Shown here: one piece after another, positions 42,501 through 48,394 of the stretch
Numbering within the stretch: the first letter of the stretch is position 1
How the letters are laid out: the number at the start of each line of letters is the position of its first letter
NCBI GenBank assembly: GCA_026419785.1
Contig: JAODTK010005276.1
Location: 1-64,000, forward strand
From: Sclerodactyla briareus
Taxonomy: Eukaryota; Echinodermata; Holothuroidea; Dendrochirotida; Sclerodactylidae
Length of the DNA stretch: 64,000 nt
Direction: 5' to 3'
Notes under the pieces: generated by a model
What the model saw: the letters and a program-made list of their open reading frames with translations, nothing else
Database searches by the model: none
What the model was told of the DNA's origin: nothing
Translations under genes and position numbers: made by a program

Positions 42501-44232
42501 TGAGCAACACTACCGCATGTCCATATCTGAAAATGCTAACTGGAATTCAGGACATAACCAGCATGGGGCAATGCATCGATTCTTAATTTGTATCTCTGAG
42601 GGAGGAAACCAATTGTAGAGTTCTGGCTAGGCTTCGAATCCCCCCTAGGGGAAAGAAAATTGCTGGTTGAGCCTTTATATCCCCTGAGGATACCGCAATC
42701 ATTTAGATTGCTATTTAGAGTCCTTGTTGGAATGTTCCTATCTTAAGACACTTGATCATTGGAGACCTGTTTTTTCTCCTAAATCCAATGTCTGTGAATC
42801 GATGTCATGTACCAACTTTTTTGCTGCCAAAATCACCACAACAAACTGGAATGCCAGCCAGCTTACCTGTGCCAGAGTAGATGCCCCCATATGCTCTACC
42901 ACCTCCCGGTACGACATACTCTAATCGTGAACGCGACGTCTTTGCCGCATTAGCTGCCTACGGAGGGAATTCCCTGGCTTCCCGGATATGGCTCTAATGG
43001 AACCTGTAGAGATAAACTGAACTGGTGACTATCTATTTTGCTTGCACTACTGAAATGTATGAAGCTTCCTTCAATCAGTGATAGACGATATCATGCTTGT
43101 TCTATAAGGGTGCTTCCAAGTTCCAATTGGGCAGTGTAAGATTCCTGAGGGCGGTACTAAGGAGACCCTAAACGCAATGTCCCCGATTGACACAAACCTT
43201 TGCCACACATTTTCGCCCCTAAATCTCGGACGAGTTCGAATGTGGGGTACTGCAGCAGTCTGGCGGCGGCCATCTTGGATTTTCAATGAATCTGATTTAT
43301 AGTAGGGTTTGTATGATAACTCCCTAGTGCCTTGTCGGATCTATAGAAACTTGCACAACACCTTGCCCGTGAATCATCTGATGATAATCTTTAATGATTG
43401 GAAACATGGGCATCGCCGACCGCTCTGAATCGCCCATTTGGATTTGTGTGACCAACTTTTGTTTCGCCCCATAAACGGCCCCGCCCGGCGGCCATTTCCA
43501 AATTATAATGCGAAAATGATTTTTGTTGGGGGGCAGATTAACATTGTTCTCTTTAAACTTTGCACACATGTCACCCTCTGATTGATAGATAGTGGGGATA
43601 TACACATTGGCGGTTTCCCCCCCAGGCGATTCCTATTTTCACTTGGATAACATAGAAAACAAATAGGAAACAATAAAAAAAGCTAGTCTACGAGTGAGTC
43701 ATTTCCAGGGAATATAAGTCATCTAAGTGACTGAAGGCATTTCATTGTACAAGGGTTTAATGACCCACCTGTGAAAACGACTCACCTGTTGACAAGCGCA
43801 TCATAATATCGTTTGCATCTCGATCACCGCACCACACGAAATGGAAGGAGGGGAGGATTTGAGCGCATGAATGAACTAACATTGTGAAGTGGCAGAGAGG
43901 GGAATTTGCTACGAGCCCAGGTTCTGTCACTATGTCGTAGCAGTGTACTGGTCTCGAAGAATCTCCAAGTCAATTCTAATGTCTACAGAATCATTCCCCT
44001 GAGAGTTACCCTTGTTTTTAGACAGCATCCACTTATGGAAATCGCCAGCGCGATGATCTTGTGTATATTGTTACCTGAGATTTACCTCATCTGTCGTTTC
44101 CACTGAGTGCTCATGTTGGGATTTGCCCTGCGGGCGAGCTTTGGTGCGACCACATTCGACAGGCAGATCTGCTTCTCGGGTGGGGGGCCACCCTTGGAAC
44201 CCCCTGATGATAACAGAGTCTCCGGATTGGAC
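420..44232 (-). CDS. SND1: SND1 (Tudor-SN, p100), 17 exons found, partial at both ends
   Basis: Staphylococcal nuclease and Tudor domain protein 1 has four tandem SN-like OB folds and a Tudor domain embedded in a fifth, truncated SN fold. In other animals it is an RNA-binding coactivator, RISC-associated nuclease and reader of methylarginine on Sm and PIWI proteins, found in nucleus, cytoplasm and stress granules. Seventeen exons lie in order on the minus strand, 44232 down to 420. Hallmarks: [17 protein letters not shown] and LARR (SN1); HVRDG with [21 protein letters not shown] (SN2); [21 protein letters not shown] (SN3); [29 protein letters not shown] (SN4); [10 protein letters not shown] (Tudor). 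Genomic introns and consensus splice sites argue against a processed copy. Frameshifts in most exons look like consensus errors. The first exon and the last one or two exons were not found. Confidence 0.95.
554..2049. other. SND1 intron 16, proximal part, nothing recognised
   Basis: AT-rich sequence without a recognisable exon, mobile element or strong repeat. Confidence 0.5.
2050..3177. repeat. Tandem array, about 436-bp unit (left part)
   Basis: The block around CTTGTGGGAGGAGATGCATT recurs at about 2430, 2863 and 3869. The block CTGTGCAACAAATTTGTA with GGAGAAGCATTTGCG recurs at about 2564, 2703 and 3009, and in weaker form at 2293 and 3151. This gives a unit of about 436 bp built from two diverged half-units of roughly 140 and 300 bp. 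CATCATTATGACTGAACA and GGTACAGCT repeat in step. Copies are 75-90% alike by eye and riddled with indels. The array lies in an SND1 intron. Confidence 0.8.
3178..3808. other. GC-richer block interrupting the tandem array
   Basis: At about 3178 the array unit breaks off and resumes near 3809, leaving about 600 bp unrelated to the array. The first 380 bp is markedly GC-richer and open in several frames on both strands (plus 3183-3533, minus 3187-3558, minus 3456-3893). None of these peptides resembles a known protein. No target duplication or terminal repeats were seen. It may be a young insertion or an assembly join. Confidence 0.55.
3809..4090. repeat. Tandem array, about 436-bp unit (right part)
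   Basis: The array resumes in the middle of a unit with the CTTGTGGGATGAGATGCATTT block, followed by the GACCTTGGACC, CATTATGACCGAACA and GTAGGAGGAGATACATTT blocks in the same order as the left part. Confidence 0.75.
4091..4218. repeat. Dispersed repeat with GATA-type tail
   Basis: The stretch carries ATTAGGGGTCATGAACATTG, TGTCCAAGTTTGGTTGAAGT and a gap to AAGCAATTGTTAACAAACTG, then GATAGATAAGAGTAGATAGATAG. A conserved body ending in a short tetranucleotide tail is typical of dispersed non-autonomous repeats; the family name is not known to me. The rest of the intron to the Tudor exon (4219-4513) shows nothing. Confidence 0.5.
4514..4703 (-). CDS. SND1: SND1 exon 16 found (Tudor domain core)
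   Basis: The acceptor is a classic pyrimidine tract ending in CTGTCTCAG. The exon reads [13 protein letters not shown], then a shifted stretch equivalent to the RRGEFCAAxF region, then VSKVENA and [10 protein letters not shown], before the donor TTAA|GTAAAC. The family's Tudor core is WYRAxVExV...KIHVxYIDYGN. The D of YIDYGN reads as A here, which may be real or an error. At least two indels separate the three readable blocks. This domain binds symmetrically dimethylated arginine, so the aromatic residues (FHVLYIAY) matter for function. Confidence 0.88.
4704..6158. other. SND1 intron 15, nothing recognised
   Basis: No exon, transposon or clear repeat was recognised apart from a short CA run near 5037 and a G tract near 5395. 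Confidence 0.5.
6159..6276 (-). CDS. SND1: SND1 exon 15 found (start of Tudor/SN5 module)
   Basis: After acceptor GCGCAG the exon starts VWGYKEQQ, equivalent to the family VWxxYEE, then shifts frame to [17 protein letters not shown], equivalent to xYKxVxVTEVxDELxFYxQ. It ends at CCCG|GTAATT. The VW and VFVTYVG blocks together are specific to SND1. It joins exon 14, which ends in a Lys/Arg-rich helix, and precedes the Tudor exon. Confidence 0.85.
6340..6680. repeat. Dispersed repeat copy, related to 34340-34620
   Basis: Parallel blocks occur in the same order here and at 34340-34620: TTCAAATTTGACAAAAGTTTG with TTCGAATCTGTCAAAGTTTG, and GGTGGATATGAGTGCCAAGTT with TAGTGGACATATGTACCAGTT followed by a CAATYGRA block. 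Both sit in SND1 introns on the same strand. The rest of this intron (6277-6339, 6681-7604) shows nothing. Confidence 0.6.
7605..7796 (-). CDS. SND1: SND1 exon 14 found (SN4, C-terminal half)
   Basis: Between acceptor CCACTCAG and donor AAG|GTAAGC the frame reads [19 protein letters not shown], then [20 protein letters not shown], then, after a one-base shift, [19 protein letters not shown]. This is among the best-conserved SND1 blocks (ESMDKAGNFIGWL, LVExxLSKVHFTAERS). A single indel near the acceptor (VEV to SEVE) is needed. This is the clearest exon for identifying the gene. Confidence 0.95.
7797..8299. other. SND1 intron 13, nothing recognised
   Basis: Short intron between exons 13 and 14 with no repeat or element visible. 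Confidence 0.6.
8300..8407 (-). CDS. SND1: SND1 exon 13 found (SN4 middle)
   Basis: Acceptor TTTGCAG is followed by GTATCACATGCCCGAGG (ITCPRG), then [18 protein letters not shown] and [11 protein letters not shown], then donor GAA|GTGAGT. The family pattern is GIxCPRG...GExFSEEAxxFTKELxLQREVE. One indel sits after ITCPRG. The exon joins in phase to exon 14, which starts VEV. Confidence 0.92.
8709..9035. repeat. 22-bp minisatellite in SND1 intron 12
   Basis: About 15 copies of a 22-bp unit, ATGACTCGGGACTTGGATACCA, alternating between ACTCGG and ACTTGG variants and decaying at the right end (8930-9035). Because 22 is not a multiple of 3, the array is open in all three minus-strand frames, each giving the same cyclic peptide ([24 protein letters not shown]). 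The long frames here are by-products of the array, not genes. Confidence 0.95.
9118..9251 (-). CDS. SND1: SND1 exon 12 found (SN4 start)
   Basis: Acceptor CTCATTCAG is followed by [16 protein letters not shown], then, after shifts, [12 protein letters not shown] and PKETCLI...FLLE, then donor GAG|GTGAGT. It matches [44 protein letters not shown] in the family. It follows the 13.9-kb intron and is separated from exon 13 by an intron holding a 22-bp minisatellite. Confidence 0.92.
9252..9784. other. Start of 13.9-kb SND1 intron 11, nothing recognised
   Basis: No exon or element was recognised between exon 12 and the dispersed repeat that begins near 9785. Confidence 0.5.
9785..10080. repeat. 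GACCTCTGGTGACC-type dispersed repeat
   Basis: CCTCTGGTGACCTCAAAACAT, CTGACCTGACCCAAAATGTA, a CATGGGGAACCACATCCAA block and TCGCGTTCACAAGCC occur in this order. The same order appears at 22385-22560 and 60535-60900, so they are copies of one dispersed family. Confidence 0.75.
10081..10490. repeat. CCCCCGGACAATWAC minisatellite
   Basis: About 27 degenerate copies of a 14-16 bp unit, CCCCCGGACAATTAC, starting cleanly after the GACC repeat. The reverse complement of the same unit makes the array at 21965-22325. Confidence 0.93.
10491..12947. other. Intronic sequence with poly-C tracts, no gene recognised
   Basis: Contains a run of about 20 C near 11740, poly-C near 12250, and a short inverted repeat at 12216-12247 (ACATTTTCAACA / TGTTGAAAATGT). 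No protein-like segment was recognised. Confidence 0.5.
12948..14648. mobile_element. Non-autonomous TIR element, copy 1 (GATAC ends)
   Basis: The left end (TTTCACTAACACTTGTGTGCG, ATACTAATACTATAC) and right end (CGCACAAGGGTGAAC preceded by TAGCGTATCGACG and TTATCGTACGACC) are inverted versions of each other and match the better preserved ends of the copy at 53611-54926. Between them about 1 kb aligns throughout with that copy in the same orientation: GCCGCCATGC, CGTGACCAGTGAGG, ACATGCAAATGCAGGA, CTGAATGCTTTCTT. A further stretch of about 450 bp (13930-14520) is absent from the other copy. No transposase was recognised. Confidence 0.85.
14649..15509. other. Intronic sequence before LINE, nothing recognised
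   Basis: The frame starting at 15210 runs into the LINE but its first part has no RT or endonuclease motif. The true 5' limit of the LINE could lie inside this stretch. Confidence 0.4.
15510..17250 (+). mobile_element. 5'-truncated non-LTR retrotransposon, RT part, with poly-A tail
   Basis: Plus-strand pieces in order: [27 protein letters not shown] and [12 protein letters not shown] (the PVPKKGDxSNxxNYRPI block); [36 protein letters not shown] (DxSKAFDxVxHxxLLxKL); [10 protein letters not shown]...LSPx[14 protein letters not shown] and FADDS (the FADD catalytic motif); then the C-terminal [42 protein letters not shown] and LPRDVF blocks. It ends in A18CA9 at 17222-17250. The domain order and C-terminal module resemble Jockey-like LINEs. 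It is broken by many frameshifts and antisense to SND1. Confidence 0.9.
17251..19034. other. Intronic sequence, nothing recognised
   Basis: AT-rich, with a short CA run near 18410 and a CGTT run near 18822. No gene or element was recognised. Confidence 0.5.
19035..19230. repeat. Degenerate minisatellite, CTCGCGGACCTTCGT-type unit
   Basis: TCTCGCGGACCTTCGTATCTC, CTCGCGGACCCTTTTTCAATT, CTCGTGAACCTTTTTTGTC, CTCGCGAACCTTCGTCTTCG and TCGTGGACCTTCGTATCG recur with spacing of about 20-35 bp. Confidence 0.7.
19231..21964. other. Intronic sequence, nothing recognised
   Basis: No protein family was recognised. The minus and plus frames at 20460-20732 overlap each other and match nothing I know. Confidence 0.45.
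21965..22325. repeat. GGGGGGTAATTGTCCG minisatellite (inverse of 10081-10490)
   Basis: About 24 degenerate copies of the reverse complement of the CCCCCGGACAATTAC unit. Some copies form a higher-order pattern with CTTCGGGGGTGATTGTCGG at about 22055 and 22185, roughly 135 bp apart. Open frames across it are array by-products. Confidence 0.93.
22385..22560. repeat. GACCTCTGGTGACC-type dispersed repeat, second copy
   Basis: ACCTCTGGTTAACTCAGATG, CTGACCTGACCCCAAACAAT, CATGGGGAACACCCATC and TAGCGTGTTCACAAG follow the same order as at 9785. As at that locus, it directly neighbours a GGACAAT-type minisatellite. Nothing further is seen to 23110. Confidence 0.75.
23111..23299 (-). CDS. SND1: SND1 exon 11 found (SN3 end and linker)
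   Basis: A strong acceptor CTCTCCCTGCAG is followed by NVGEALVSKG (across one shift), [18 protein letters not shown], a variable basic stretch with [11 protein letters not shown] or KDMPTARKR depending on frame, and THRVADLSG. The donor is CTG|GTGTAG. The family block is EALVSKGLATVIRYRxDDxQRSSHYDELLxAE...HSKKExPxHRVADxSG. Several indels are present. Confidence 0.93.
23300..24402. repeat. SND1 intron 10 with TATATAGCGCTTTT repeat (23945-24020)
   Basis: ATAATAACTACTTGTTCTTA, TATAGCGCTTTTCAGG and GGTGCTTTACAGATATTA resemble a widespread marine-invertebrate repeat end. A reverse-oriented relative is at 33700-33785 (ATAAAGCGCTTTGAGC, CTATATAAGAACAAG). The rest of this intron shows nothing. Confidence 0.6.
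24403..24564 (-). CDS. SND1: SND1 exon 10 found (SN3 core)
   Basis: Acceptor GCGACAG is followed by [13 protein letters not shown], then after one shift [15 protein letters not shown] and [10 protein letters not shown], with donor ACAT|GTGAGT. It matches [32 protein letters not shown]...ERTCATVxIGG. The EAREF segment is garbled by a frame change (RPGSPRKK). It continues directly into exon 11. Confidence 0.94.
24565..25528. other. SND1 intron 9, nothing recognised
   Basis: No element or repeat was recognised. Confidence 0.5.
25529..25617 (-). CDS. SND1: SND1 exon 9 found (SN3 start)
   Basis: Acceptor CATCAG is followed by VV(x)[13 protein letters not shown] and [12 protein letters not shown], with donor AAG|GTCAGG. 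The family reads VxQVxNADxIVVKxxSGDYKxIxLSSIRPPR, the first two strands of the SN3 OB fold. RPP appears as QAA. The donor is weaker than those of its neighbours, so the 3' end could lie a little further on. Confidence 0.85.
26035..26972. repeat. Tandem duplication, two copies of about 481 bp
   Basis: Copy 1 (26035-26515) and copy 2 (26516-26972) share TTGATAGTT..GATTTTA, CATGGACCTTGCTAT, GATTCTGGCAGCCATGC, ATACCCAGGAC, CGGTGCCGGGGGGA or its variant, TTAACGGGAAAGACACTGAT, GATAGAAAACCCTTGCAAGG or its variant and TGTTGTATGGGGC. Copies are diverged by many small indels. Copy 2 is cut short where the hAT-like element at 26981 begins. The stretch 25618-26034 shows nothing. Confidence 0.9.
26981..31357. 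mobile_element. hAT-like DNA transposon, 4.4 kb, with 8-bp target duplication
   Basis: The left end is TAGTGTGCTGTCA followed by CGTTTAAACTTTTGAACGTTT. The right end, reverse-complemented, is TAGGGCTGTCA followed by ATTTTCGTTTAATC and AAACGTTTAAACGGACG. CTCCCCCC flanks both sides (26973-26980 and 31358-31365). A TAGGGCTGTCA terminus with 8-bp duplication is characteristic of hAT elements. Frames inside (27661-27900, 28624-28857, 30611-30916) match no transposase I recognise. It holds a run of about 28 C at 29431-29458 and a GC-richer core at 28350-29330. It lies in SND1 intron 8 and explains most of that intron's length. Confidence 0.75.
31676..31764 (-). CDS. SND1: SND1 exon 8 found (SN2-SN3 linker)
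   Basis: Acceptor CTCATTCAG is followed by AAKE then, after one extra [21 protein letters not shown] and NLSGK, with donor AAG|GTAAGA. It matches AERxAKEKRxRxWxDYVxPxxxxDxKDKxFxGKV. Joining it to exon 7 completes an AEK|AAKE helix, and the GKV|VEVVN join to exon 9 keeps phase. Confidence 0.88.
31765..32759. other. SND1 intron 7, distal part, nothing recognised
   Basis: No exon or element was recognised before the tandem array that begins near 32745. Confidence 0.5.
32760..33180. repeat. About 68-bp tandem array touching SND1 exon 7 donor
   Basis: Repeating blocks are CTCATAATACGGTACTGTAA, TCACTAATGAGTAAAG and TCCTACGCCACAGATCTCA. Full units are about 64-70 bp, with shorter 30-40 bp partial units at 32740-32880. 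ACTCAT and ATGAGT at the two ends of one block could form a hairpin. The last unit runs straight into the exon 7 donor at 33180-33186. Confidence 0.92.
33186..33295 (-). CDS. SND1: SND1 exon 7 found (SN2 end), with in-frame TAG
   Basis: Acceptor CATTTCAG is followed by [11 protein letters not shown], then [11 protein letters not shown], then SRRGQKKLN, a TAG codon (33197-33199), then KAEK and donor GAA|GTAAGT. The family reads PNGNITELLLKEGxARCVDWSIAVYTRGAExLRxAE. The exon is otherwise open in one frame. The stop falls in the KLRxAE stretch, where a single base error would create it. The donor abuts a 68-bp tandem array. Confidence 0.92.
33700..33790. repeat. TATATAAGCGCTTTGAGC-type repeat in SND1 intron 6
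   Basis: ATATCTATAAAGCGCTTTG, GACAGAGCACTATATAAGAA and a TATTGATTATTTTATTAT tail. It is oriented opposite to 23945-24020. Other parts of this 0.63-kb intron show nothing. Confidence 0.6.
33926..34122 (-). CDS. SND1: SND1 exon 6 found (SN2 middle), with internal 40-bp duplication
   Basis: Acceptor TATCCAG is followed by [15 protein letters not shown], then [16 protein letters not shown], a second degraded copy of AKYFT...SR, then VTIILEG and [12 protein letters not shown], with donor CCG|GTGAGT. The family reads CPTFRRE...[39 protein letters not shown]. The repeated block (offset 40 bases, 34001 and 34041) makes the exon longer than expected. Confidence 0.92.
34220..34640. repeat. Dispersed repeat copy in SND1 intron 5
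   Basis: The stretch contains GACCTCTAACGACCTCAAAA followed by the block order shared with 6340-6680 (see that entry). It ends near ATGGATGGAGAGTTAATTGG. Confidence 0.55.
34839..34932 (-). CDS. SND1: SND1 exon 5 found (SN2 start)
   Basis: Acceptor GTCCACAG is followed, after one missing base, by [20 protein letters not shown] and TVMLSGIK, with donor AAG|GTGAGA. It matches [30 protein letters not shown], and the K|CP junction to exon 6 is in phase 0. This is one of the cleanest exons. Confidence 0.95.
34933..36470. other. SND1 intron 4, no gene recognised
   Basis: Contains an 18-base G run at 35857 and a poly-C run at 36080. The 114-residue minus frame at 35931-36275 matches no family. Confidence 0.5.
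36471..36624 (-). CDS. SND1: SND1 exon 4 found (SN1 end and linker)
   Basis: Acceptor TTACCAG is followed by [36 protein letters not shown] and, after a shift, FLTKPID, with donor ACG|GTTAGT. The family reads LxxCEEQAKxAxKGMWSxx...HTIRDLKYTIENPRHFVDSxxxKPVNA. The last codons join to exon 5 as DAI-EHVRDG. Confidence 0.92.
36625..38324. other. SND1 intron 3, nothing recognised
   Basis: No exon, element or clear repeat was recognised. Confidence 0.5.
38325..38405 (-). CDS. SND1: SND1 exon 3 found (SN1)
   Basis: Acceptor CGATACAG is followed by a short exon that reads, across two shifts, GGEN..., ESIVAEG, LVERR and a garbled GHQLTS or INE tail, with donor CGA|GTAAGG. The family block is GENIAESLVAEGLATRREGxRANNPE. 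Short and error-containing, but the ESIVAEG block and its position between exons 2 and 4 support it. Confidence 0.75.
38815..39130. repeat. Two-copy tandem duplication, about 179 bp
   Basis: GTCAAGATTCCAACCCTTTGAG, TGATGGGGGGGGGAGTG, CTGCTGGATTTTG and CATTTGGGAGGGG recur about 179 bp downstream in the same order with substitutions. Confidence 0.75.
40736..40774. promoter_or_regulatory. Cluster of AGGTCA half-sites
   Basis: AGGTCA occurs at 40736, 40745 and 40769, with GGGTCA at 40755, all in the same direction. This is a nuclear-receptor half-site, but the context resembles the GACC-rich dispersed repeats, so function is unproven. Confidence 0.3.
40890..40926. repeat. CA microsatellite
   Basis: An (AC)n run with a few interruptions. 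It causes the low-complexity start of a 247-residue plus frame. The rest of SND1 intron 2 (38406-38814, 39131-40735, 40927-42866) shows nothing beyond T-rich tracts. Confidence 0.9.
42867..42993 (-). CDS. SND1: SND1 exon 2 found (SN1)
   Basis: The exon reads, with three shifts, an EPY(A)WEAREF-like start, [19 protein letters not shown] and [11 protein letters not shown], ending at the donor CAG|GTAAGC. The family reads [41 protein letters not shown]. The acceptor is uncertain: TTAG (first base 42993) or GAG (42991). Confidence 0.82.
42994..44085. other. SND1 intron 1 found, nothing recognised
   Basis: Overlapping frames (43071-43286, 43324-43605) match no family. Confidence 0.5.
44086..44232 (-). 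CDS. SND1: SND1 exon 1 found (SN1 start); start codon exon not found
   Basis: Acceptor ACTCACAG is followed by [11 protein letters not shown], then [29 protein letters not shown] and, after a shift, ETTDE, with donor GAG|GTAAAT. The family reads [42 protein letters not shown]...TxDEP. The preceding exon, carrying the initiator Met and RGIVK, should lie upstream (above 44232) but is too short and variable to pick out. Confidence 0.92.
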
Positions 44233-46309
44233 CTGTGAGTATGAGTAGAGACGTTTGCGGTTAGAGAAAGCAGAACAACATATCTGTGTTCAAAGATAAA
44301 GGGCTCAATGCACTCTCTCAGGAGAATGTCTGTGGCCCGCTACACTAACCCTATCCCCACCAATAAAAAAAAAGTGCACATCACCTGTAAGTGCCACACA
44401 CGGTCGAATGAGAGACGCAGGGAAATTCCATCAGGTACACAACCCCTGGGTGTATGTTTTCCACATGAAATCAGGGCTTTTGCTCTCCGGGACTTTGTCT
44501 CACTTTCTTCGATGACACATAATCTGCCTCACATGCTACCTGGCAGCACGTCGAGCACAATAGCAATTTGTGACAGTCAAGAACATTTGAAAGAACATGG
44601 GCCCCGCATGTTAAATGTAAACATATTCCATGCCTGGGAATTGAATTCATAGCCTTGTGTGTGTTACTGTTTTCTGGTACAGCTAGCTGTGGGGCTATCT
44701 AAGTGAATGCTGTAGTGTGTTGATGTGTTCAGTAGTCTTTGGAATTTTGTTTGGAAATTCATCACTGCTGATTCAATTATGTTAATCGATTTGTCAATTT
44801 ATTGTCAATTGCTGGCCAGTGAGACTGAGGGAGACATTTGATAAGCATGAATCAATCATGACATGAACTTTATTCAGTGATTTCTGTCGATCCAAAACGG
44901 AATGTTCAGAAATATTCCACCAACATGTTATGGGTTCAATGAAAAATCGCCCCGAAAAAAAAAACAATAGGCCTAAGTCATAACTATTGCGGAGGAAGCT
45001 TCATTTTTTGGTTTGAGTGCAATGTCGCAGTCACCTTGATTGTAGCTGCGGCCATTGGTGAGCTTCCCCCATATTTTGGAATAATGTGATAATGGGGCCT
45101 TTTTCAATATTGCCATACAGCATGTGCAGGACTAGTAATGAACTCACAACCAGTGAGGCTACGTTCCCTTTACACACACGGCTTGGTGGTTTGAACATCA
45201 GCACAAAAATTTAAGGTCTTATGAGGAACCAGGAGGTGTTACGACATCTTTGTTAGAGGATCTTGACCTTAACCCCTTTGGCCTTGTGTGGTGGAGAATC
45301 CTTTGAGGATGTATCACCATACAAGAAAGAAGTCATTGTCAGAGAAAGTGAACAAGAACATTTTTTCAATGATTTCACAAGCAAAGCTTAGTGTTGGAAC
45401 ATTACTGGCGGCTTTCTTACTTCTGCAACTGACAGGCAAAAGAAACTTTAATAAGACCTTTCTGGCGGGAATTCCCACCTTCCGATTATTTTTTTGTGCA
45501 GGGCGTCACCCATACTAGTAGCGAGATTCCCCTCCCGAATATCGCACCCGGGATTCTGGACAATCCAAATACCATATTTTTACTGGTCCACCCTCTGGTA
45601 ACATAATTTTGTCCTCTGCGAGGAAATAAGGCCAATAAAAAAAAACAGTTTTCTGTCCCCCCCGCCCGCACGCTTCTTTTCATGCCGCATTGTTTTTTTT
45701 TTTTTTTTGTTTTTTTTTTCATATGCCAAAACTAAAATTTTTTTCACATCCAAAGTGCTAGCTGACCTTTCCAAGACTTTCCAAGAAAAAAATGGTCCGA
45801 TTTCCGGTTATAATTGATCCCAATACACCCTAAAAGTAAATCCTAACCACTGAAATTACATCACAATTCCTGCCAAAACGGCCGAATTTGCCGGTATAGG
45901 CCTCGATTTTGCCTATGCAACAGTGTGTTAGGATAACTCTTTTTTTTTTAAACGTGTATCTCAGATTCAGGATCAAATCACGGAACACACCACTTGTTTT
46001 CTGCCTAAATATATCAAAACACTGTGAGCGGAGTATGGGGAGCTATATCCACCTCCTGAAAATTATTCGGCAATCATTTGGTGGAGTACTAAGTCGGCCT
46101 ACTGTGGCAAAAAACGGGGAGGGGGCCTGCTTGGTGTATCTGTCATGGTCTCGTACAACACCTGCGAGGTTTTTTGTCATAATAACTTCAGGCCATGTGT
46201 AGCAAGGCAAGTCACAGTCTGAATGAGCAAACTACTTAACTAAAACTCAATGTCTATGTCACTTAAAGCAGAATTGAAGGATTTAACATCAGCGGCCTCC
46301 TGATCTCAC
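44233..46309. other. Upstream of first SND1 exon found, nothing recognised
   Basis: The missing 5' exon of SND1 was sought here by its RGIVK motif and not found. A T-rich block lies at 45690-45720. Confidence 0.45.
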
Positions 46310-47010
46310 AGGGTATCTTGTTCTTCCAGTATTGTCCTCGGGTACAGATAATACGGGTAGCAATACTTATTTGTGGGCAATGAGTCATTTAAGGGTCGTT
46401 ACTAGTTCCATTATTGGGAATGAATAACCTCTTCTAAAATGTGTTCACCAAGATGATAACTGCATACCAAAAGGATTTTTCCTTATGGGTCACCATCATA
46501 CGTGTAGAAGCATTATGCATTAAGCGACATTTGCCAGCTCCCTTTCCAATTGGTTTGATTGTGTTATGTCCTCTTGGAGTTTGAAGACATCAGTATGGGC
46601 CTTGATCTCACGATATTAGAACACAATCTCCGCAAAGCAGCTTAATGTCCGAGAGGATATTTTTGGGGAAGGTCGTATGTATATAATACCAGAACAGGAG
46701 GGGCCAAAAACAGTTCCTGAGAGACTCTGATTAACTCTTTCCCCTTCAGATGAGATGTCTCTCCTGTATGAAAAGTTGTGTTGGGCAGTTTTGGTGAGAA
46801 ATAACTGAATCCCTTTGAAGCGGTGATTCTGATAACTGCACTTTGAAGCTTGCGTAGGACGTTGATGGGGCACACCGTCAAACGCTTTTTTGAAATCCAT
46901 ACTTGACAATCAGCTACTTCATGCATGCTGTTTCTACTGCAGTAGGCCACTAGCATTATTTCAAGAAATTGTGCTTTCCATGCAGGGATGAATTCCAATT
47001 TCATTTCAAA
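46310..47010 (-). mobile_element. CR1-like LINE reverse transcriptase fragment
   Basis: On the minus strand: LVAYCSRNSMHEVADCQV, MDFKKAFDGVPHQR (DFSKAFDxVPH), LRKLQS, GIQLFLT, GETSHLKGKELIRVSQ, GTVFGP, LYIxDLP and a degraded FAxxC; then ELANV, SYHLGEHILEEV and NLYPxPRTILEEQ of the thumb and connection region. Frameshifts are frequent. No 5' endonuclease or 3' tail was identified. Confidence 0.85.
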
Positions 47011-48394
47011 TATTTATTCCCCTTCACAAGTAACATGATCACTCAGAGATCCATAAATGGTAAGAACCACCACAAGGGGAAGTTAAGGGAATGGGGTAGG
47101 AAGCCGGAATGGTCTCCTGACAGTGTGGGTGGTTTGCAAAGTGTTTTGTAGGCGGGGGAGATGGGTTATTCAGTGCGTTTGGTGGGAGCCCCCCCCCCCC
47201 CCCCCCCCCAGAATCATGTGCATGTGGACCAAATTATTTTGACCTTCATATGGGCTGCATACCCTGTCCTAAGGCTTTTTACTGTGTTCAATTCACTTTT
47301 GGTATTTTGCCTTGGTGCCCTGCCAGACGGATGTTTTGGCCCTTGTGCCCTACCCAATGGCCTTGTTGCCCTCAAATTCTAATAGACAAGGACCAAATGG
47401 CCGTGCCTCCCTCAACTTAGGAGAATTAAAGTCTGACCTTTGGGAAAGTGACTAATATTGTTAAATGAGAAACCATATCTGTCATGAACATCTTCCCCCA
47501 ATTTCACTGAAAATATTGGCATACTTTTCGAGATATGTCACTTTGGATAAAACGACAGGACGCTGCCATTGGGGATGAGGATTGTGATAATCACCTAACC
47601 ACTTGTTACTCGGAGGCTTTTGTCTTTATTATAATTTGTGATCAAATACTCTCAGATATGTGCGAAGATTCGACCATTTGTCTTAACTTGTTCCTTTGCT
47701 CATACCTCCATGATTCAATATAAAAAGGTACATTGTTGTGCACATTCATTAATTGAGGGGGATAAAACAAAGGAATCCATTCAATGCCAGCTGTGGGGTT
47801 TGGGTGACCATCATAATTAGACTTTTCAAGTCTCCCTTGCCATTCACCTTAGGAAAATGAACAGCGCACGTCTCCTAGTTTTTAAATTAAACGCATATAA
47901 CTTATGATGGTAACACTATTTTTGAATGGATTTTTGTAGAATGTTCTGTACAACTTGCTGCTCATAGATGTAAGTATTTCCAGCTTTCATTCTCTATGAA
48001 TTCCACTGAACTTGTATTTTGCAAACAGGCATGTTGTCCCCTTAAACATAGGAGACAAACAGTTGATTTGCAGATTAGGAGCTCGTCGGGTCCCCCCCCC
48101 CCAAAAAAAGGCCCTCACCCCAAAATTTTTAAATAAATTATTAATATTAGACATTTTTTTTTTTTTTTACTTGGCCTAACAGCCAAAAAAAAACATCACA
48201 TCATCTGGTAGGCGTCCTGCTGCTGCATGCACACCCTTTTTAAACAAAAAAACGTCATGATATTTATACGGTACATGCGTAGGCACGACCCAAGCTCTGA
48301 TTCAATGTTTTACAATTTCATGACTGCCAGACTCGGCTAGTCCTCGCAGTGGAGCGTGTGGGTGAAGTCAGAAAAATCCTTGATTTAGAGGCCC
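47011..48394. other. Intergenic, nothing recognised
   Basis: Contains a run of about 19 C near 47192 and poly-T near 48154. No gene was recognised. Confidence 0.5.
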
